A stretch of DNA of 64,000 bases from Labrys miyagiensis. GTDB taxonomy: Bacteria; Pseudomonadota; Alphaproteobacteria; Rhizobiales; Labraceae. The notes below the pieces were generated by a model. That model was not told the DNA's origin. It ran no database searches and saw only the letters and a list, made by a program, of their open reading frames with translations. A program made the position numbers and the translations under genes. Below are positions 26,988-35,223 of the stretch, in pieces; the first letter of the stretch is position 1, and each line of letters starts with the position of its first letter. The DNA lies in contig NZ_BSPC01000021.1 in NCBI RefSeq assembly GCF_030160835.1, positions 31,575 through 95,574 of the forward strand, in the 5' to 3' direction.

Positions 26988-27312
26988 GAGGGAACCCCAG
27001 TCGACTTCTTCCAACTGACGCCCGCGGCGACGAAGATCAAACCATTTTATGGCAGAGGCAGCACAGCATTGGTTAAGGCGTTACCGAGCACAGCATTTTC
27101 GGCTTCAAGACGGAAGAGGCGGCGCAGACCTTCCAGGATCTTCGGCGGCTTCAGGATCGAGCCGACCGACAAGGCACGGCGCCAGGCGGAGGAGCGCCTA
27201 AAAGCGGAACGTGCGGCCGCGGCAATCCCTAGATAAATCTCTTTGCACCGAGACAAATCTCTCTTTGAGAAACGAGCTGGCCGTGTTCTGAGAACCGACT
27301 GGGGAGATGGAG

Positions 27313-28038
27313 ATGACGTCCCACATCCATAGGTTTAGGCAGCTAGTCTATGATCAGCTCCTGCCAGAATTTTGCAACGATACAAAGAGGCAATTCGGCA
27401 TCGCCAATTTCAATGAGAAATCGATCCGAATTAGTGAATTGGACGCGGGGAACTTTCTTCGAGCGTGGGACGGGGGCCTCATCCAACACGTTGCCAGGGG
27501 CCTATACAAAGCTCCTATGAGCAAGGCGAGCGAGCAGTTCTTCTCGTCAGGGCGTAAGAACACCGCTACCGGCGAGGCCATAGCGAAAGAAGCACGATCC
27601 GTCACTCTATGGCTCGAACCGGTGATCACGGTTGCCACTCTTGCTCGCCTGCACTTCGAATTCGGCTGGCCGAAACAACTCCTGGGTATGCAGTCTGCAG
27701 ATTGGGCGTTCGACGCCATGGCATTTCTTTCCAGCGATGCAAGCGCTGAGCACATTGCCGGTGAGATCAAAAAAACAGATGCCGAGGTCGAAAAGCTGAT
27801 TCAGTTCATGCAAGCTCTCTCTCGCTCGATCGACCCTGCCACTGCCTCGCCTCGTGGCGCTGAAAAGAACGCCTTCAAGAAGGTCAAGGCATTGAACCTG
27901 CGGAAGCCGCCGCTGTTCTGGGCTGTTGGGCCGAATGGTTTGAGCTACGTTTTCGAGGTCGGCTACGGTGCTGACGAGGTATTGTGGTTTTCCGAGGCGT
28001 CCGAAGCTCGCTTACGCTGTCCGCTCGTCCAAGCATGA
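27313..28038 (+). CDS. hypothetical protein
   Basis: 241 residues from ATG 27313, preceded by GGGGAG; ATG 27307 is possible. It is soluble, with no signal or membrane segment. Recognisable stretches such as RFRQLVYDQLLPEFCNDTKR, FGWPKQLLGMQSADWAFDAM and KVKALNLRKPPLFWAVGPNG do not bring a family to mind. The first half is alpha-helical, and a linker rich in Glu and Lys precedes the C-terminal part. Composition is lower in GC than the flanking genes. It stands alone between an IS6 copy and relaxase debris, so it is likely an accessory cargo gene. Confidence 0.6.
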   Translation: MTSHIHRFRQLVYDQLLPEFCNDTKRQFGIANFNEKSIRISELDAGNFLRAWDGGLIQHVARGLYKAPMSKASEQFFSSGRKNTATGEAIAKEARSVTLWLEPVITVATLARLHFEFGWPKQLLGMQSADWAFDAMAFLSSDASAEHIAGEIKKTDAEVEKLIQFMQALSRSIDPATASPRGAEKNAFKKVKALNLRKPPLFWAVGPNGLSYVFEVGYGADEVLWFSEASEARLRCPLVQA

Positions 28039-28276
28039 AAACACGCAGCATCCAATCACGGCTCGCACTGACCTCTCGATTGGGTATACCCCTAAGAGAC
28101 ATGCCAACGACCAAGCACGGGTTATTTACATGTGAGGCGACGAAGCGTGGGGGGTTGGTAGGCGCGGCAGAGGCGACCATAGAACAGGATCCGTGTTGGC
28201 AGAGCACAACCTGTTCAGCTTCCCCCCGCAAGACATATGCGGGGTGACTGATCGGCGAAGCACCGAGCAGACGAAC

Positions 28277-28540
28277 TCACTTGCAGCGCCAAGGATCCTG
28301 ACTGCCCGGTCGGCATACGTGTTTTCCTCCGGGTCCCGGAAGCGGAGTGGCCGGTGGCGGCGTGGCTAGGGTGTTCCGGTGGCATTTACCATTAGGTCCC
28401 CGATGGTAGAGGAAGCCACAACCACCCGCCGCCTCGACGACTGGGGAACTCGTCGCAGGCGGCGCTGCCGGAACGGCGGCAAGCGTTGGAGAGGCAAGAC
28501 TAAATATCAGTCCAAGCGCTATCGAAATCTTGATTCTCAT
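28277..28540 (-). CDS. small secreted GCGxxxHRGPxGxC protein
   Basis: 87 residues from ATG 28540. A signal peptide (IKISIALGLIFSLASPTLAA) is followed by a Pro/Ala-rich linker and the motif GGCGFLYHRGPNGKCHRN, known from a family of small exported rhizobial proteins with two to four cysteines (GCG...HR-GP-x-G-x-C). Its second cysteine pair is HVCRPGSQDPWRC at the end. The function is unknown; it is probably a disulfide-bonded periplasmic peptide. Confidence 0.65.
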   Translation of the reverse strand: MRIKISIALGLIFSLASPTLAAVPAAPPATSSPVVEAAGGCGFLYHRGPNGKCHRNTLATPPPATPLPGPGGKHVCRPGSQDPWRCK

Positions 28541-28668
28541 GAGGCTGTCCCCGACCATCCGTCCCACGCATATACCATGTGAGAGGGGGCGCCACCTCTT
28601 GGCCTCGGGGGCAATGCACGTTCAACGGGGTATTCACACCGCCTCTTTTCTTAAATCTCTTCTCTGAG

Positions 28669-28855
28669 GCGGTGCTCTACAGCGGCGCGTACGCCGAACG
28701 GCAATCCCGCGGGGTCAGCTTCTCGCGCGGCCTCATCGACACGCTGCGACGGCGCGGACTGGGCGCCGTCGCCGAGCGCCTGGCGGTCGAGACCGGCCGG
28801 CCGCGGACGACACCCCGAGCCGGAGACTATGTGGCCGGCGCCTATCAACGGCGCC
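28669..28855 (+). pseudogene. DUF3363/VirD2-like relaxase remnant
   Basis: The plus strand reads RGVSFSRGLIDTLRRRGLGA, VAERLAVETGRP and GDYVAGAYQRR. This matches the segment 'vvFardLL-tLRrrEL-aa-kLaaEtGlp...eGerVsGvYrrr' near the end of DUF3363 relaxases that start conjugal transfer. Only about 60 residues survive. The frame is cut exactly where the 150-bp element copy C begins (28856). It points to a former plasmid or integrative element. The match is from memory. Confidence 0.55.
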
Positions 28856-29005
28856 GGCATGGGCAACTTAGGCCTTCTTGTTCGGAAATCGGCAATTTCA
28901 CTTCAGGTGGAACGCACCGTGCGAGGCACTCTCGATCGCATCGAAGCTGGATTCAGAAAGTAAATTGCGCCGACCGATCTGTCTGGCAATTAAGTTGACA
29001 ATGCC
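28856..29005 (+). mobile_element. 150-bp MITE-like element, copy C
   Basis: Interior nearly identical to copies A and F. The left end is worn (GGCATGGGCAACTTAG); the right end is intact (TTAAGTTGACAATGCC). A relaxase fragment ends at its left edge and an IS3 OrfA fragment begins at its right edge, so it marks a junction. No 8-bp direct repeats (ACGGCGCC against CGTCAGCC). Confidence 0.8.
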
Positions 29006-29146
29006 CGTCAGCCAACTCGCTGACCCATTTGCCCGGGGCGGTCTCATGCAAATTGAGATCACGCTCAGCTTGGGCAACGCCCATACACCGTTCCTTGACC
29101 AGTCTCGCCCCCGCAAGCTTTAATTCGCGGCTGAATTTTTCTCTGC
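29006..29146 (-). pseudogene. IS3-family transposase OrfA fragment
   Basis: The minus strand reads KFSRELKLAGARLVKERCMG, VAQAERDLNLHETAPGKWV and SELADG, the start of an IS3-family OrfA (usual text KFSREFKLEAVRLVKERGVSVAQAARDL...). It breaks at copy C after about 47 residues. Many substitutions indicate an old remnant. Confidence 0.7.
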
Positions 29147-29241
29147 ATTTCCCTGCTCCAGTTCTATCAGACGCCTCGTCCAGGGTGTCCACGAAACCGG
29201 CAGTGGCACAGACCGTGGCGATGTAAATATTGGGGGTGGTT

Positions 29242-30147
29242 ATGTCGCTCAGTCGCGCTGAAGTATATGATCTTTCAATATTCCTCCTGATCGTACAGTA
29301 TCGCAGTTTTAGAAAGGCTGCGGACAATCTAGGTGTAACCGCGTCAGCACTCAGCCACCGCGTGAGGGCGCTTGAAGAACGACTTGGTGTGAGGTTGCTA
29401 AACCGCACAAGCCGAAGTGTTGCTCCAACAGTTGCAGGAAGCGCGCTTGCCGAAAAGGTTAGCGCGGGCCTCGATCTTATCAATTCCGGCTTGGAGGAAC
29501 TGCACGGGCACCACGAAGGGACAGCTGGTAGCGTGCGGCTGAATGTACTGCGCGATGCGTCCACTTTACTCCTGCGCCCGGCATTGCCGGTCTTCCTGCA
29601 GCGCTTTCCCAACATCGAGTTGGAGATTGCCGTCGACGACCACTTCGTCGACGTAACGGCGGAAGGCTTCGATGCCGGTCTCAGATATGGTGGAACGATA
29701 CCGGAGGACATGATCGCCGTTCCACTGACGCCCCCGCTCAAGTGGGTGGTCGTCGGTGCGCCGGCTTACTTCGAACGCCGCGGCCGGCCGGAATTGCCTG
29801 ACGATCTATATTCGCATCACTGTATCCGCACCCGCACGGGGCGTGGGCAGATTTACAAATGGGAGTTCGAACAGGGCGACGATCGGCGGGAGATCGATGT
29901 TCCCGGCTCCTTCATCTCAAGCGAGTCTGCCTTGGCCATCAATGCCGCAATCGACGGTGTTGGTCTGTATTATTGCCTGGAAAAGCTCGCGGGCCCTCAC
30001 CTTGCCGCAGGACGGCTGGAGGTGGCTATGCCGCAATGGTCTTCAATCGGCCCACCTTTGTCTATGTATTATTCCAGTCGGCGACAACTGCCCTTCGGTA
30101 TCAGTGCCCTCATTCAGGTGATACGCGATCTCAACCCGCTGAAATGA
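29242..30147 (+). CDS. LysR-family transcriptional regulator
   Basis: 301 residues from ATG 29242 (GGGGGTGG upstream). The winged helix is clear: LSIFLLIVQYRSFRKAADNL, GVTASALSHRVRALEERLGV and RLLNRTSRSVAPTVAG. The effector domain reads EIAVDDHFVDVTAEGFDAGL and ALAINAAIDGVGLYYCLEKL. It belongs to the large group around DsdC/PtxR/CrgA-like regulators of oxidoreductase genes. It lies 172 bases upstream of two aldo/keto reductase genes on the same strand; a T-N11-A dyad at 30191-30205 is a likely binding site, so it probably controls that operon. Confidence 0.88.
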   Translation: MSLSRAEVYDLSIFLLIVQYRSFRKAADNLGVTASALSHRVRALEERLGVRLLNRTSRSVAPTVAGSALAEKVSAGLDLINSGLEELHGHHEGTAGSVRLNVLRDASTLLLRPALPVFLQRFPNIELEIAVDDHFVDVTAEGFDAGLRYGGTIPEDMIAVPLTPPLKWVVVGAPAYFERRGRPELPDDLYSHHCIRTRTGRGQIYKWEFEQGDDRREIDVPGSFISSESALAINAAIDGVGLYYCLEKLAGPHLAAGRLEVAMPQWSSIGPPLSMYYSSRRQLPFGISALIQVIRDLNPLK

Positions 30148-30190
30148 TCGTGTTGCGACCTGTCGGTCATGGCGGCTCAAATAATTATCA

Positions 30191-30205
30191 ATGAGCGTAG
30201 CTCAT
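30191..30205. promoter_or_regulatory. candidate LysR-type operator (T-N11-A dyad)
   Basis: ATGAGC GTA GCTCAT is a perfect 6-bp dyad; its inner part TGAGCGTAGCTCA fits T-N11-A exactly. It lies 115 bases before the start of the first aldo/keto reductase gene and just after the LysR gene. Confidence 0.5.
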
Positions 30206-30319
30206 CGATCTGATGACCGCATGTCTATTGATTCATTAATCGACGGTGGTACTCGTTCTGTCGAATGCTGCGCGTCCGATGGACCGAGATGACGCGTGCA
30301 ATAAAAATACGAGGCTTGA

Positions 30320-31345
30320 ATGTACGTTGCAGATGCCAGGAGATACGAAGCAATTGACTACCGGCGCTGTGGTCGGTCGGGGTTGAAGCTCCCGCCGATT
30401 TCGTTGGGCCTGTGGCAGAACTTCGGTGGGCAAGATGTCTTCGAAACCGGTCGCTCGGTGATCCGGCGTGCCTTCGACAAGGGAGTCACTCATTTCGACC
30501 TAGCAAACAACTATGGTCCGCCTTACGGGTCGGCGGAAGAGAATTTCGGCGTGGTCCTCAAGATGGACTTTTCGAGCCACCGCGACGAGATGATCATCTC
30601 CTCGAAAGCCGGTTGGGATATGTGGCCGGGTCCATATGGCGCGGGCGGATCCCGCAAGCACCTGCTCGCATCGCTCGAACAGAGCCTGAAGCGAATGGGT
30701 GTCGAACATGTCGATATCTTCTATTCCCACCGCCCGACTTTAGATGTTCCGCTCGAGGAAACCATCGGTGCGCTCGCGCAGATGGTGCGACAAGGCAAGG
30801 CGCTCTACATCGGCATCTCATCGTATGGGCCGGATCGGACTCGGGAAGCCGAGCGCCTCCTACGCGTGGAAGGAATTCCGCTGCTTATCCATCAACCCTC
30901 CTACTCCATGCTGAACCGTTGGATTGAGGACGGTTTGCTTTATACGCTGGACGAGCTTGGCGCCGGCTGCATCGCTTTTTCCCCTTTGGCTCAGGGGTTG
31001 CTGACATCAAAATATCTGAACGGCGTTCCAGACGGTGCCCGTGCAGCGCGTGGCGGCTCATTCGACACAAAGTTGCTGAGTGATGCAAACATCGAGCGTG
31101 TCCGCGGACTGAATGCGATCGCCAACGACCGCGGGCAGACACTTGCCCAGATGTCGATCGCCTGGACCTTGCGGGATCCGCGCGTAACGAGTGCGCTGGT
31201 GGGCGCACGCAATGTGGCCCAACTCGATGATTCCCTCGGCGCTTTAGAGAACCTCGAATTCAGTGCTGAAGAACTCCACAAAATCGACGGATACGCAACC
31301 GAGGGCGGGGTCGACCTCTGGCGGACTCAATCGAAGGCGGCCTGA
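30320..31345 (+). CDS. aldo/keto reductase (YghZ/Gpr-like)
   Basis: 341 residues. The catalytic tetrad is visible: Asp60 and Tyr65 in THFDLANNYGPPYGSAE, Lys96 in IISSKAGWDMWPGPYG and His137 in DIFYSHRPTLDVPL. The texts WDMWPGPYG, SRKHLLASLEQSLKRMG and GCIAFSPLAQGLLTSKYL are typical of YghZ (L-glyceraldehyde-3-phosphate reductase) and the potassium-channel beta-subunit group. It reduces aldehydes with NADPH in the cytosol. It is followed 62 bases later by a second, different aldo/keto reductase, with a LysR regulator upstream. Confidence 0.9.
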   Translation: MYVADARRYEAIDYRRCGRSGLKLPPISLGLWQNFGGQDVFETGRSVIRRAFDKGVTHFDLANNYGPPYGSAEENFGVVLKMDFSSHRDEMIISSKAGWDMWPGPYGAGGSRKHLLASLEQSLKRMGVEHVDIFYSHRPTLDVPLEETIGALAQMVRQGKALYIGISSYGPDRTREAERLLRVEGIPLLIHQPSYSMLNRWIEDGLLYTLDELGAGCIAFSPLAQGLLTSKYLNGVPDGARAARGGSFDTKLLSDANIERVRGLNAIANDRGQTLAQMSIAWTLRDPRVTSALVGARNVAQLDDSLGALENLEFSAEELHKIDGYATEGGVDLWRTQSKAA

Positions 31346-31407
31346 CGGCTGGGCTCGGGGGCCGCTCAGGCGACAGGCCCAATTGATATCCCTGGAGGAG
31401 TAAGAAT

Positions 31408-32439
31408 ATGGACTATCGCAAGCTCGGCAACAGCGGCGCCGTTGTCTCAGCCTATTGCCTGGGAACCATGACATTCGGCCACGAGTCCGACGAGGCCACC
31501 TCGTTCGCGCTTATGGACGATTATGTTGCTGCCGGCGGCAATTTCATCGACACCGCCGACGTCTACAGCACGGGTGTATCCGAGGAAATCATCGGCCGCT
31601 GGCTCAAGATCAAGCCGGGCATCACCAAGGACTTGGTGATCGCCACCAAGGGCCGTTTCCCCATGGGCTCGGGGCCCAACGATCTCGGCCTGTCGCGCAA
31701 GCATCTGGGTGCGGCGCTCGATGCCTCGCTCAAGCGCCTGGGCGTCGAGCAGATCGATCTTTACCAGATGCACGCCTGGGACGCGCTGACGCCGCTCGAA
31801 GAGACGCTGCGCTTTCTGGATGACTCTATCCGTAACGGCAAGATTGCCTATTACGGGTTCTCGAACTTCGTGGGCTGGCACCTGACCAAGGCGGTGTGGC
31901 TGGCCAAGACCAATGGCTATGCACCGCCGGTAACGCTGCAGCCGCAATACAACCTGCTGGTCCGCGACATTGAGCACGAGATCGTACCAGCCGCGCTCGA
32001 CGCTGATATCGGACTGCTGCCCTGGTCGCCGTTAGGCGGTGGCTGGCTCTCGGGCAAATACAAGCGCGACCGGATGCCGACGGGCGCAACGCGCCTGGGC
32101 GAAAATCCCAAGCGCGGCATGGAGGCCTTCGATGCCCGCAATGCCAAGCCGATCACCTGGAACGTCATCGGCGCGGTCGAAGACACCGCAAAGGCAGTCG
32201 GGGCCAGCATGGCACAGGTTGCCCTGGCGTGGGTCTCCGCGCAGCCGGCGGTGACCTCGGTTATCCTGGGCGCCCGGACGCGGGAGCAACTGGCCGACAA
32301 TCTCGGCGCCGCCAAGCTGGCGCTGACCAGCGACCAAATTGCTGCGCTCAGCGCAGCGAGCAAGCCGGAGATGTCGGACTATCCATATGGGACAGGCGGC
32401 ATCGGCCAACGCCATCGAAAGATCGAGGGTGGCCGCTGA
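31408..32439 (+). CDS. aldo/keto reductase
   Basis: 343 residues, with GGAGG before ATG 31408. The tetrad residues are Asp48 and Tyr53 in NFIDTADVYSTGVSE, Lys81 in VIATKGRFPMG and His122 in IDLYQMHAWDALTPLEE. The C-terminal NADPH-binding part reads TSVILGARTREQLADNLGAA. This is the 'oxidoreductase YajO/IolS-like' branch, distinct from the preceding reductase. Its GC content and wobble-position bias are higher than those of its neighbour, which suggests a separate origin. The substrate is probably a sugar or small aldehyde. Confidence 0.9.
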   Translation: MDYRKLGNSGAVVSAYCLGTMTFGHESDEATSFALMDDYVAAGGNFIDTADVYSTGVSEEIIGRWLKIKPGITKDLVIATKGRFPMGSGPNDLGLSRKHLGAALDASLKRLGVEQIDLYQMHAWDALTPLEETLRFLDDSIRNGKIAYYGFSNFVGWHLTKAVWLAKTNGYAPPVTLQPQYNLLVRDIEHEIVPAALDADIGLLPWSPLGGGWLSGKYKRDRMPTGATRLGENPKRGMEAFDARNAKPITWNVIGAVEDTAKAVGASMAQVALAWVSAQPAVTSVILGARTREQLADNLGAAKLALTSDQIAALSAASKPEMSDYPYGTGGIGQRHRKIEGGR

Positions 32440-32487
32440 CCTTGGCGGGCCGCGTATCGCATCGCTAAACGTCAAAGGAATTTCAGC

Positions 32488-33405
32488 ATGTCCGCATCCG
32501 AGACCCCAGGCAAGCGCATCATTTTTACCGGTGGCACCGGCAAGGCCGGCCGGCACGCTATTCCCTACTTGCTGGAGCGAGGCCACGAGGTGCTCAACTT
32601 AGATCTGGTGCCGTTCGCGCATCCCGGTGTTAGGACGTTGATCACCGACCTAACCGACAGCGGGCAGACTTTCAATGCGCTGTCGATGCATTTCGACAGC
32701 AGCGGGCTTACCACCGGCGCGGGGCCTGCACCGGTGGACGCAGTCGTGCATTTTGCCGCCATCCCGGCCTTGTTGCTGCGCCCCGACAACGTCACCTTCC
32801 AGGCCAATGTCGTCTCGACGTACAATGTCATCGAGGCGGCGACAAAGCTCGGCATCCGCAAGATTATCATCGCCTCGAGCGAAACCACCTATGGCGTCTG
32901 CTTTGCGGAAGGGGATAAGGATTACAAGACCTTCCCGCTTGAGGAAGATTATGACGTCGATCCGATGGACAGTTACGGCCTGTCGAAGGTCGTCAACGAG
33001 AAGACTGCCCGTGCCTTTGCCATGCGCTCGGGCGCCGATATTTACGCCTTGCGCATCGGCAATGTGATCGAGCCGCACGAATATGAACGATTCCCGGGTT
33101 TCCTGGCTGATCCGCCCTCACGCAAGCGCAATGCCTGGAGCTATATCGACGCGCGCGACCTGGGTCAGATCGTCGATCTGTGCATTCGCAAGGATGGCTT
33201 GGGCTTTCAGGTCTTCAACGCTGTCAACGACGAAATCACCGCGAACGGACCCACGATGGAGTTCCTGCGCAAATGGGCGCCGAATACTCCCCTCTCCCGC
33301 GAATTGGAGACTTTGGAAGCCCCCCTCTCCAATCGCAAGATCCGTGAAGTGCTGGGATTCAAAGAAGAGCACAACTGGCGGCAGTATGTAACCGGCCCAT
33401 CCTAG
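32488..33405 (+). CDS. NAD-dependent epimerase/dehydratase (extended SDR)
   Basis: 305 residues with GGAA before ATG 32488. The glycine motif FTGGTGKAGRHAIPYL, the acidic residue at the end of strand 2 (LNLDLVPF), AVVHFAAIPA, IASSETTYG and the catalytic DSYGLSKVVNEKTAR (Tyr-x3-Lys) are all intact. It is the third gene in a row with two aldo/keto reductases. Together they suggest conversion of a sugar or sugar lactone, for example in uronate or rare-sugar breakdown; this is inference. Confidence 0.88.
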   Translation: MSASETPGKRIIFTGGTGKAGRHAIPYLLERGHEVLNLDLVPFAHPGVRTLITDLTDSGQTFNALSMHFDSSGLTTGAGPAPVDAVVHFAAIPALLLRPDNVTFQANVVSTYNVIEAATKLGIRKIIIASSETTYGVCFAEGDKDYKTFPLEEDYDVDPMDSYGLSKVVNEKTARAFAMRSGADIYALRIGNVIEPHEYERFPGFLADPPSRKRNAWSYIDARDLGQIVDLCIRKDGLGFQVFNAVNDEITANGPTMEFLRKWAPNTPLSRELETLEAPLSNRKIREVLGFKEEHNWRQYVTGPS

Positions 33406-33474
33406 ACCGGATCGACATTTGGCCGCGTGAGATCATTGCTACCTGTCTTTTGGCCGAAGGTTATTCGCTGTGCC

Positions 33475-33625
33475 GGCATTGTCAGCTTAATCGATAAGCA
33501 GATTAGTCCGAGCAATTTTCTTTCTGAATTCAGCTTCAATGCGATCGAGAATGCCACGAAGGAAGCGCTCCACATGAACTGAAAGTGCCGAGTTTCTGAG
33601 CAAGAAGGCTTAAGTTGACAGTGCC
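33475..33625 (-). mobile_element. 151-bp MITE-like element, copy D (divergent)
   Basis: Ends are GGCATTGTCAGCTTAA and TTAAGTTGACAGTGCC. Orientation is opposite to copy A. On the minus strand the coding-like text ILDRIEAEFRKKIARTNLLI precedes the stop in the end repeat, while the first half is frameshifted. Flanks lack an 8-bp duplication (GCTGTGCC against CGCGGCCA). Confidence 0.7.
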
Positions 33626-33721
33626 CGCGGCCAACGTGACGCGGGAAGAAATCCGATGACGAGCCCTCCCGCCGACGCGGCAAGGGGCCGGTCATTCATT
33701 GGTCGCGCTGACTTCGGAAAA

Positions 33722-34307
33722 TTAAGGCGCCTTGGTAAGAAGTGCGACAGCCATGTAGGGCTCGTGCTTTCTTGGGTTGGCGGCGAGACGCTGCACAAAG
33801 CGCGCGAACAGTTCATCCACTAATCTCGTCCGATTGCGAGCTGGATCGATCAGCCTACCAATCGTCGGCCCTGCCCAGGCTTGCGTCATATCGGCATGAC
33901 GCCGCGCGAACGATAATCGGTCACCTGTCCGCTGAAAGTCATCCCAGCAGGGGTCTGCCACCTTTAAAATCTCAATCCGCTCGACGACCAAATCGGCAAA
34001 GTGGCCGCTTTCCTTGAGTGGCGCTTGAACGTCTTCAATCGATCGAAAACCGATCGGTATGGTGATACGACACTGCTCCTCCATCGAAAAAAGCCCTTCG
34101 CGGCCCATGTCTCCGACGGTCGACCATAGTTCGCCCAACAGCCACTCCCAGCCCGAGTCCGTTGCCGTTCTCGCGGTGAAGCCGGTCAGCAATTTGGCGC
34201 CGGGCCGCATTTCGCTGGATCGAACCTCAAGAAAGCGACGCCAGTCGTCAGCTTGCTGCTGCCTCACTGCATCCACAACCTCGTGCAACTCGCTCATACC
34301 CGCCAGA
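33722..34307 (-). pseudogene. SAM-dependent carboxyl methyltransferase, 5' cut by IS6
   Basis: The minus strand reads DDWRRFLEVRSSEMRPGAKL, LTGFTAR, ELWSTVGDMGREGLFSMEEQ, RITIPIGFRSIEDVQAPLKE and FQRTGDRLSFARRHADMTQA, matching the C-terminal half of the SABATH-like carboxyl methyltransferases (salicylate/jasmonate methyltransferase fold, also in bacteria). The frame runs straight into the IS6 end at 34308, so the N-terminal half with the SAM motif is lost. About 195 of about 350 residues remain. Confidence 0.7.
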
Positions 34308-35132
34308 GGCTGTGTCAGAGTAAATTGTCCGAGGCTGGTCCGGAAGGGTAGGCAGAGAGGATGGCGCATCCTAAACCCAATCTGTTTCGCTATTTCAATT
34401 CGTCGCCGGAGGTGATCCGCCTTGCCGTGATGATGTATGTGCGTTACCCCTTGTCTTTGAGGAATGTTGAGGACCTGCTGCATGAGCGCGGCATCGACAT
34501 CTGCCATGAGACGGTGAGATTTTGGTGGAACCGCTTTGGCCCGCTGTTCGCCGGTGCCATCCGCAAGAGGCGGATGAGGGATGGCAAGTTAAGCTGTGAA
34601 CGCTGGCATATCGATGAGGCTTTCGTGAAGGTCAACGGCGAGCTCCCCTATCTTTGGCGGGCCGTCGATCACAAGGGCGAGGTGTTGGAGTTCTTCGTCA
34701 GCAAGACCCGGGACAAGACCCAAGCGTTGAAATTCCCCAACAAAGCCATGAAGCGCTATGGTCGTCCTGAGGTCATCGTCACCGACGGGTTGCGCTCCTA
34801 TGGCGCTGCCATGCGGGAAATCGGCAACCTCGAGCGCCGGCAAATCGGCCGCTGGAAGAACAACCGGGCCGAGAATTCTCACCAACCATTTCGACGGCGA
34901 GAGGCGGCGATGCTCCAATTCCGGAAGACAAAGAGTCTCCAGAAATTTGTCGCGGTCCATAGCCAGATCCACGACCACTTCAATTCGGAGCGCCACCTCG
35001 TCAGCCGAGAAACCTACAAGCAGAGACGCTCAGCCGCCTTGGCAGAGTGGCGAGCCATCGCCGCCTGAACCAAGGTTCGGTTTGGCCTTCTGGCTCTTGC
35101 TGGAACCAGCCTGCAATTGCGCTGACAGCGCC
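34308..35132 (+). mobile_element. IS6-family element, type 1, complete copy
   Basis: About 825 bp, starting GGCTGTGTCAGAGTAAATTG and ending (reverse complement) GGCGCTGTCAGCGCAATTGC. It interrupts the carboxyl methyltransferase gene at its left edge. The 8 bases on either side (CCGCCAGA and CTATTGCC) do not match, so it is probably a product of recombination rather than a simple insertion. Confidence 0.8.
34361..35068 (+). CDS. IS6-family transposase (type 1)
   Basis: 235 residues, complete. The helix-turn-helix (SSPEVIRLAVMMYVRYPLSL, DICHETVRFWWNRFG) and the DDE residues in RWHIDEAFVKVNG, IVTDGLRSYGA and NRAENSHQPFRRRE are intact. It differs from the copy at 25621 mainly in the second domain (for example KTQALKFPNKAMKR). 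It is likely active and is the best candidate for driving the local deletions. Confidence 0.95.
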   Translation: MAHPKPNLFRYFNSSPEVIRLAVMMYVRYPLSLRNVEDLLHERGIDICHETVRFWWNRFGPLFAGAIRKRRMRDGKLSCERWHIDEAFVKVNGELPYLWRAVDHKGEVLEFFVSKTRDKTQALKFPNKAMKRYGRPEVIVTDGLRSYGAAMREIGNLERRQIGRWKNNRAENSHQPFRRREAAMLQFRKTKSLQKFVAVHSQIHDHFNSERHLVSRETYKQRRSAALAEWRAIAA

Positions 35133-35223
35133 CTATTGCCGCCTCATGTCGCGAGCGGCCGATCCGTTCGGCGAGCTGAATAGCGCAGTGGTCCGGTCGC
35201 ATAGGAAGGGTTGCCCCTTCGTA

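Noticed and set aside
33722-34507. A 261-codon frame for the methyltransferase reaching into the IS6 element
   Set aside because: The part beyond 34308 is the antisense of the IS6 transposase gene, so the natural gene is cut there.
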